Shown: positions 29,904 to 32,900 of the stretch, in pieces
Layout of the letters: the number at the start of each line of letters is the position of its first letter
Numbering within the stretch: position 1 is the stretch's first letter
NCBI GenBank assembly: GCA_020060625.1
Contig: JAGUZU010000068.1
Coordinates: 1 to 32,900, forward strand
DNA length: 32,900 bases
Direction: 5' to 3'
From: Anaerolineales bacterium
Lineage (GTDB): Bacteria; Chloroflexota; Anaerolineae; Anaerolineales; Villigracilaceae
The notes under the pieces: generated by a model
The model's input: only the letters and a program-made list of their open reading frames with translations
Told to the model about the DNA's origin: nothing
The model's database searches: none
Made by a program: the position numbers and the translations under genes

Positions 29904-31823
29904 ATGAAAATACTGTTATTCATACTTGTTGGACTTTTGGGACTTGTGTATGCCCTGTATTACTGGCGGGAAATCCGCCCGGAAATTAACACTCGACGCA
30001 ACTTATCCACTCTGGGGGAAGAAGCTCCTCTCCTCCAAGAGGACGGTATCACATTTCGGGATCTGAATAAAAACGGGCGACTTGACCCTTATGAAGACCC
30101 GCGCTGTTCCGTTGAAGATAGGGTGGAAAATCTCTTGTCACAGATGACCTTGGAAGAAAAAGCAGGCATGATGTTCCATACCATGATCGGCATGAATGAC
30201 GATGGCTCATTGCAGGAGAGGGGTATTCTCATGCCGCCATCGTCCGACCTGATCGTCGGCCGGCTCATGAATCACTTCAATGTGCTCCAAACTGCTGAAC
30301 CGCGCCAGATGTCGGAATGGTACAACCGCATTCAAAAATTGGCAGAACGAACACGATTAGGCATCCCTATCACGATTTCATCCGATCCCCGGCATGCCGT
30401 CACTCAGAACCCGGCGACCACCATGCTGGCGGGGCAGTTCTCCCAATTCCCCGAGCAGACTGGACTTGCCGCTGCACGCGATGTTGAACTGGTTCAACAA
30501 TTTGCCGATATCGCCCGGCAGGAATACCTGGCGGTAGGCATTCGCCTGGCATTGCATCCGATGGCAGACCTGTCCACCGAGCCGCGGTGGGGTCGGGCGA
30601 ACGGTACGTTCGGCGAAGACGCCGACCTTGCCTCTGAGATGATTGCCGCTTATATCCGTGGCTTTCAAGGGGAGCGGTTGGATGCGCAAAGCGTTGCCTG
30701 TATGACCAAACACTTCCCAGGCGCGGGTCCGCAGAAGGATGGTGAGGACGCGCACTTCCCTTATGGCAGGGAACAAGTCTATCCCGGCGGAAAGTTTGAA
30801 TATCACTTGAAACCGTTTGAAGCGGCGTTAAATGCCGGCACGGCGCAGATCATGCCATATTATGGAGTGCCGGTTGGTCTTCCGTTTGAAAAGGTCGGCT
30901 TTGGTTTTAACAAGGATGTCATCACCGGCCTGCTACGAGAGAAATACGGTTTCGATGGTGTGGTCTGCACAGCTTGGATGCTCATCAACCCGGTCAAGGT
31001 AATGGAACGTGAACTTATTCCTGCCAGAGCCTGGGGGGTGGAGCATCTATCAGCGGCTGGACGCATTCAAAAGGCCATTGAGGCGGGCGTGGATCAGTTC
31101 GGAGGCGAGGCATGTCCCGAAGTCCTTGTGGCACTGGTTCGCAGTGGTAGGATCAAGGAGGAGCGGATTGACCAATCCGTTCGCCGCCTGCTGCGAGATA
31201 AGTTTCGCCTGGGATTGTTCGACGATCCTTACGTTGATCCTCATATCGCTGAACAGACCGTTGGCAACCCTGAATTTCGCAAGGTTGGGGAACTTGCCCA
31301 GCGCAAATCCATCGTATTGTTGAAAAACGAAAAAGGGATCCTCCCGCTCAAGGGTGAGTTGAAGATTTACGTTGAGAATATTAATCCCGAAACCGCCAGC
31401 CAGTATGCGCAGGTCGTCAATAACCTGGCTGATGCAGACGTTGCCATTCTGCGCCTGAACGCTCCATATGAGAAACTCAAAGGTTTAATGGAGAGTTATT
31501 TCCATACCGGCGATCTGGATTTCAAAAGCAGGGAAAAGGAGCATATTTTGGATGTAATGAGCCGTGTGCCCACGATTGTTGATATTTACCTGGAACGCCC
31601 CGCGGTCATCCCCGAGATTGCTGAACAGAGTGCCGCCCTGCTGGCGAATTTTGGCGCAAACGATGGCGCGGCGCTGGATGTAATTTTTGGCAAATTTGCG
31701 CCCCAGGGGAAACTCCCCTTTGAATTACCCGCATCGATGGAAGCCGTGCGAAGGCAAAAAGAAGATGTGCCCTATGACTCTGAGAATCCATTGTTCCCAT
31801 TCGGGCATGGGTTGATCTATTAG
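29904..31823 (+). CDS. Membrane-anchored GH3 family protein lacking the nucleophile Asp
   Basis: A 639-residue glycoside hydrolase family 3 protein. A single N-terminal membrane segment (residues 2-20) anchors it outside the cell. An EF-hand-like loop, DLNKNGRLDPYE (about 48-60), precedes the barrel, whose landmarks are LEEKAGMMF, EPRWGRANGTFGED, KHFPGAG (Lys-His pair) and GFDGVVCTAWM. In GH3 the last stretch normally holds the catalytic Asp (SDW or TDW); here codon GCT at 30972 gives Ala357. The second domain ends FPFGHGLIY. Length is within the family range. ATG 29904 is chosen because AAAGGG at 29892-29897 is 6 bases upstream; ATG 29898 is an alternative. Function may be sugar binding, not hydrolysis. 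Confidence 0.9.
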   Translation: MKILLFILVGLLGLVYALYYWREIRPEINTRRNLSTLGEEAPLLQEDGITFRDLNKNGRLDPYEDPRCSVEDRVENLLSQMTLEEKAGMMFHTMIGMNDDGSLQERGILMPPSSDLIVGRLMNHFNVLQTAEPRQMSEWYNRIQKLAERTRLGIPITISSDPRHAVTQNPATTMLAGQFSQFPEQTGLAAARDVELVQQFADIARQEYLAVGIRLALHPMADLSTEPRWGRANGTFGEDADLASEMIAAYIRGFQGERLDAQSVACMTKHFPGAGPQKDGEDAHFPYGREQVYPGGKFEYHLKPFEAALNAGTAQIMPYYGVPVGLPFEKVGFGFNKDVITGLLREKYGFDGVVCTAWMLINPVKVMERELIPARAWGVEHLSAAGRIQKAIEAGVDQFGGEACPEVLVALVRSGRIKEERIDQSVRRLLRDKFRLGLFDDPYVDPHIAEQTVGNPEFRKVGELAQRKSIVLLKNEKGILPLKGELKIYVENINPETASQYAQVVNNLADADVAILRLNAPYEKLKGLMESYFHTGDLDFKSREKEHILDVMSRVPTIVDIYLERPAVIPEIAEQSAALLANFGANDGAALDVIFGKFAPQGKLPFELPASMEAVRRQKEDVPYDSENPLFPFGHGLIY

Positions 31824-31827
31824 CACC

Positions 31828-31869
31828 ACATCGCCTGCTTCAGGACAAAGCAGGCGATGTAATTTTATT
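31828..31869 (+). terminator. Intrinsic terminator after the GH3 gene
   Basis: A 13-base-pair perfect stem (ACATCGCCTGCTT, 31828-31840, with its complement at 31848-31860) with a 7-base loop is followed by AATTTTATT. It lies between the convergent GH3 and MarR genes and mainly serves the plus strand. Confidence 0.8.
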
Positions 31870-32311
31870 GATTATCCAGGCTGCGCTCCGCTGTTATCAA
31901 ATCCCTTAGTGACACGGAGATTGTCTTCAGTTGCTTTTCGGAAAGTGCCAGGGGCAGCCTCTCAATCCACTGGTTGCGGACCTCAATTGCCTTTTCAATC
32001 AGGGCGCGCCCTTTGGCGGTTAGTGTTAATTGTCTGACCCGTCTATCCTTGGGGGATTCCGCCCTGTCAACCAATTGTTCTTCCACCAATCTATTTATCA
32101 ACTGACTGGCTGCCGCCACGGTGATATCCAAATGCTCACCCATTTCTGAGATGTCATTCGCGCCACGATAATACAGGTGCATCAGGATACCGAAATGAGA
32201 CAATGACAACCCTGATGCTTTGACAAAGTGCATGTAATTGCGCATGGATCGGCTGATAAACCGTTCGGACCATTCCATCAAAACCTTGTTGAATTCAATC
32301 GCATCCGTCAT
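31865..32311 (-). CDS. MarR-family transcriptional regulator
   Basis: A 148-residue intact MarR protein, related to the gene at 17703-18143 but more distant. The DNA-binding part reads NDISEMGEHLDITVAAASQL, then NRLVEEQLVDRAESPKDRRVRQLTLTAKG, with the DRRVRQ wing shared by all three MarR relatives in the window. GGAG precedes ATG 32311 on the minus strand. A single TTCGG lies just upstream at 32332-32336 without a second unit. It is convergent with the GH3 gene. It may regulate itself; the target set is unknown. Confidence 0.92.
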   Translation of the reverse strand: MTDAIEFNKVLMEWSERFISRSMRNYMHFVKASGLSLSHFGILMHLYYRGANDISEMGEHLDITVAAASQLINRLVEEQLVDRAESPKDRRVRQLTLTAKGRALIEKAIEVRNQWIERLPLALSEKQLKTISVSLRDLITAERSLDNQ

Positions 32312-32403
32312 CCTGACTCCAATCTGAAAATTTCGGTTTTAGATCTAATTTTACCTGACTGCAAAAGCTGTACATATTCGTATCCCGTCAATAAAGGTAC
32401 TAC

Positions 32404-32900
32404 TCAATACATAAATACCCAAAGACGGTCTCGATCATCCAGAGTGTGCCCCGTCAGGCTTTTCCAAACGAATGGCAATTCAACGTCAAAGAGTAATCCG
32501 CCATTCAACACGGATATTTCAAATACTTTTACATTTCGCGGCAAAGATAGCAATGGGTTGCCACCCGCGAACTGTACAAGTCGATTATGTTTGCTGTTCT
32601 TGATTTTGCGAAGATATTCGGGGGAAAGTGGTGTGAATACAATTTTGCTTATTCCGTCTCCGGAGGTACAAACCAGCGACAGCGGCTCTTCAAACGCCTC
32701 GATAATTTGTATATTCAGATCATAGCCGCAGGCTTTTGTAACAATACTGTTAAGCCAGATAAGCGGATTGTCAACATGAACATCACGCGCAAGTCTTTCC
32801 CGTTTGATTCGCAAGTCCTGCACCGCCCAAAGAACCACCTGTTCCCTCAGCCCATCAATAGCCCTTCTTTGCCGTTCATTCCCCATACTTATCAATGCGC
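32404..32900 (-). CDS. Unknown protein, partial (5' end outside the window)
   Basis: An open frame on the minus strand ends at a TGA (32404-32406) and stays open to the right edge, so its start is likely beyond the window; internal ATGs near 32886 are possible starts but have no clear ribosome site. About 165 residues are visible: an N-terminal basic, helical part (NERQRRAIDGLREQVVLWAV), then mixed strands ending VELPFVWKSLTGHTLDDRDRLWVFMY. No family is recognised. It lies upstream of the third MarR gene on the same strand, with about 90 bases between. Confidence 0.6.
   Translation of the reverse strand, partial: ALISMGNERQRRAIDGLREQVVLWAVQDLRIKRERLARDVHVDNPLIWLNSIVTKACGYDLNIQIIEAFEEPLSLVCTSGDGISKIVFTPLSPEYLRKIKNSKHNRLVQFAGGNPLLSLPRNVKVFEISVLNGGLLFDVELPFVWKSLTGHTLDDRDRLWVFMY

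Noticed and set aside
1-32900. CRISPR array, tRNA, rRNA, integrase, transposase or phage genes
   Set aside because: No regularly spaced repeats, no RNA gene signatures and no mobile-element proteins were recognised, so the duplication has no visible mobile agent.

Overview
The window reads like a stretch of chromosome from an anaerobic or facultative member of the Chloroflexota, most likely Anaerolineae. This is inferred from the style of the proteins (CUT1 sugar transporter with an Ala/Pro/Thr-rich lipoprotein linker, DUF2270-like protein, anaerobic sulfatase maturase, PaaI/metallo-beta-lactamase-like family members) and not from any marker gene. No rRNA, tRNA, CRISPR array or transposase was recognised.

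Region 1 (about 1-17.6 kb, visibly GC-rich) is a catabolic locus. A LacI-family regulator sits beside an excellent inverted-repeat operator and a divergent partial gene that looks cupin-like. Then come a sugar-binding lipoprotein, a strong intercistronic terminator, two CUT1 permeases (no ATPase in the window), a DUF2270-like membrane protein with a YitT-C-like tail, an Est30-like alpha/beta hydrolase, an MFS carrier and a Cys-type sulfatase. A new promoter and a possible 11-codon leader ORF precede a GGDEF-EAL cyclic-di-GMP protein. After it come a Tat-exported sulfatase, a second alpha/beta hydrolase, the anaerobic sulfatase-maturating radical SAM enzyme and a third sulfatase. All three sulfatases carry the Cys form of the active-site motif, so the maturase can plausibly activate all of them. 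The locus looks like a system for taking up and desulfating a sulfated glycan or glycolipid.

Region 2 (about 17.7-25.6 kb, more AT-rich) starts with a divergent pair, a MarR regulator and an unnamed winged-helix regulator. It continues with a hotdog thioesterase, an unknown membrane protein, an MFS carrier, a metallo-beta-lactamase-fold hydrolase, PlsY, DegV, a sirtuin, an unknown HTH-like protein and a small double-CxxC protein. Four of these (thioesterase, PlsY, DegV, sirtuin) belong to families that handle acyl groups.

Region 3 (about 26.5-29.9 kb) is a second, shortened and decaying copy of region 2. It has a frameshifted MarR, an intact regulator, a thioesterase whose HGG motif is QGG, a metallo-beta-lactamase protein whose HxHxDH motif is YxHxHH, a broken sirtuin and a small CxxC gene that has lost its start codon. 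A TPR-like gene on the minus strand lies between the copies. Both copies keep the same extended -10 promoter followed by a tandem TTCGG-N4-TTCGG motif. The motif recurs before both thioesterase genes and is a good candidate operator.

The right end holds a membrane-anchored GH3 family protein whose catalytic Asp is replaced by Ala, a convergent third MarR gene beyond a good terminator, and an unidentified partial gene running off the window. The strongest candidate for something undescribed is the duplicated MarR/winged-helix/thioesterase/MBL/sirtuin/CxxC block with its shared repeat operator.
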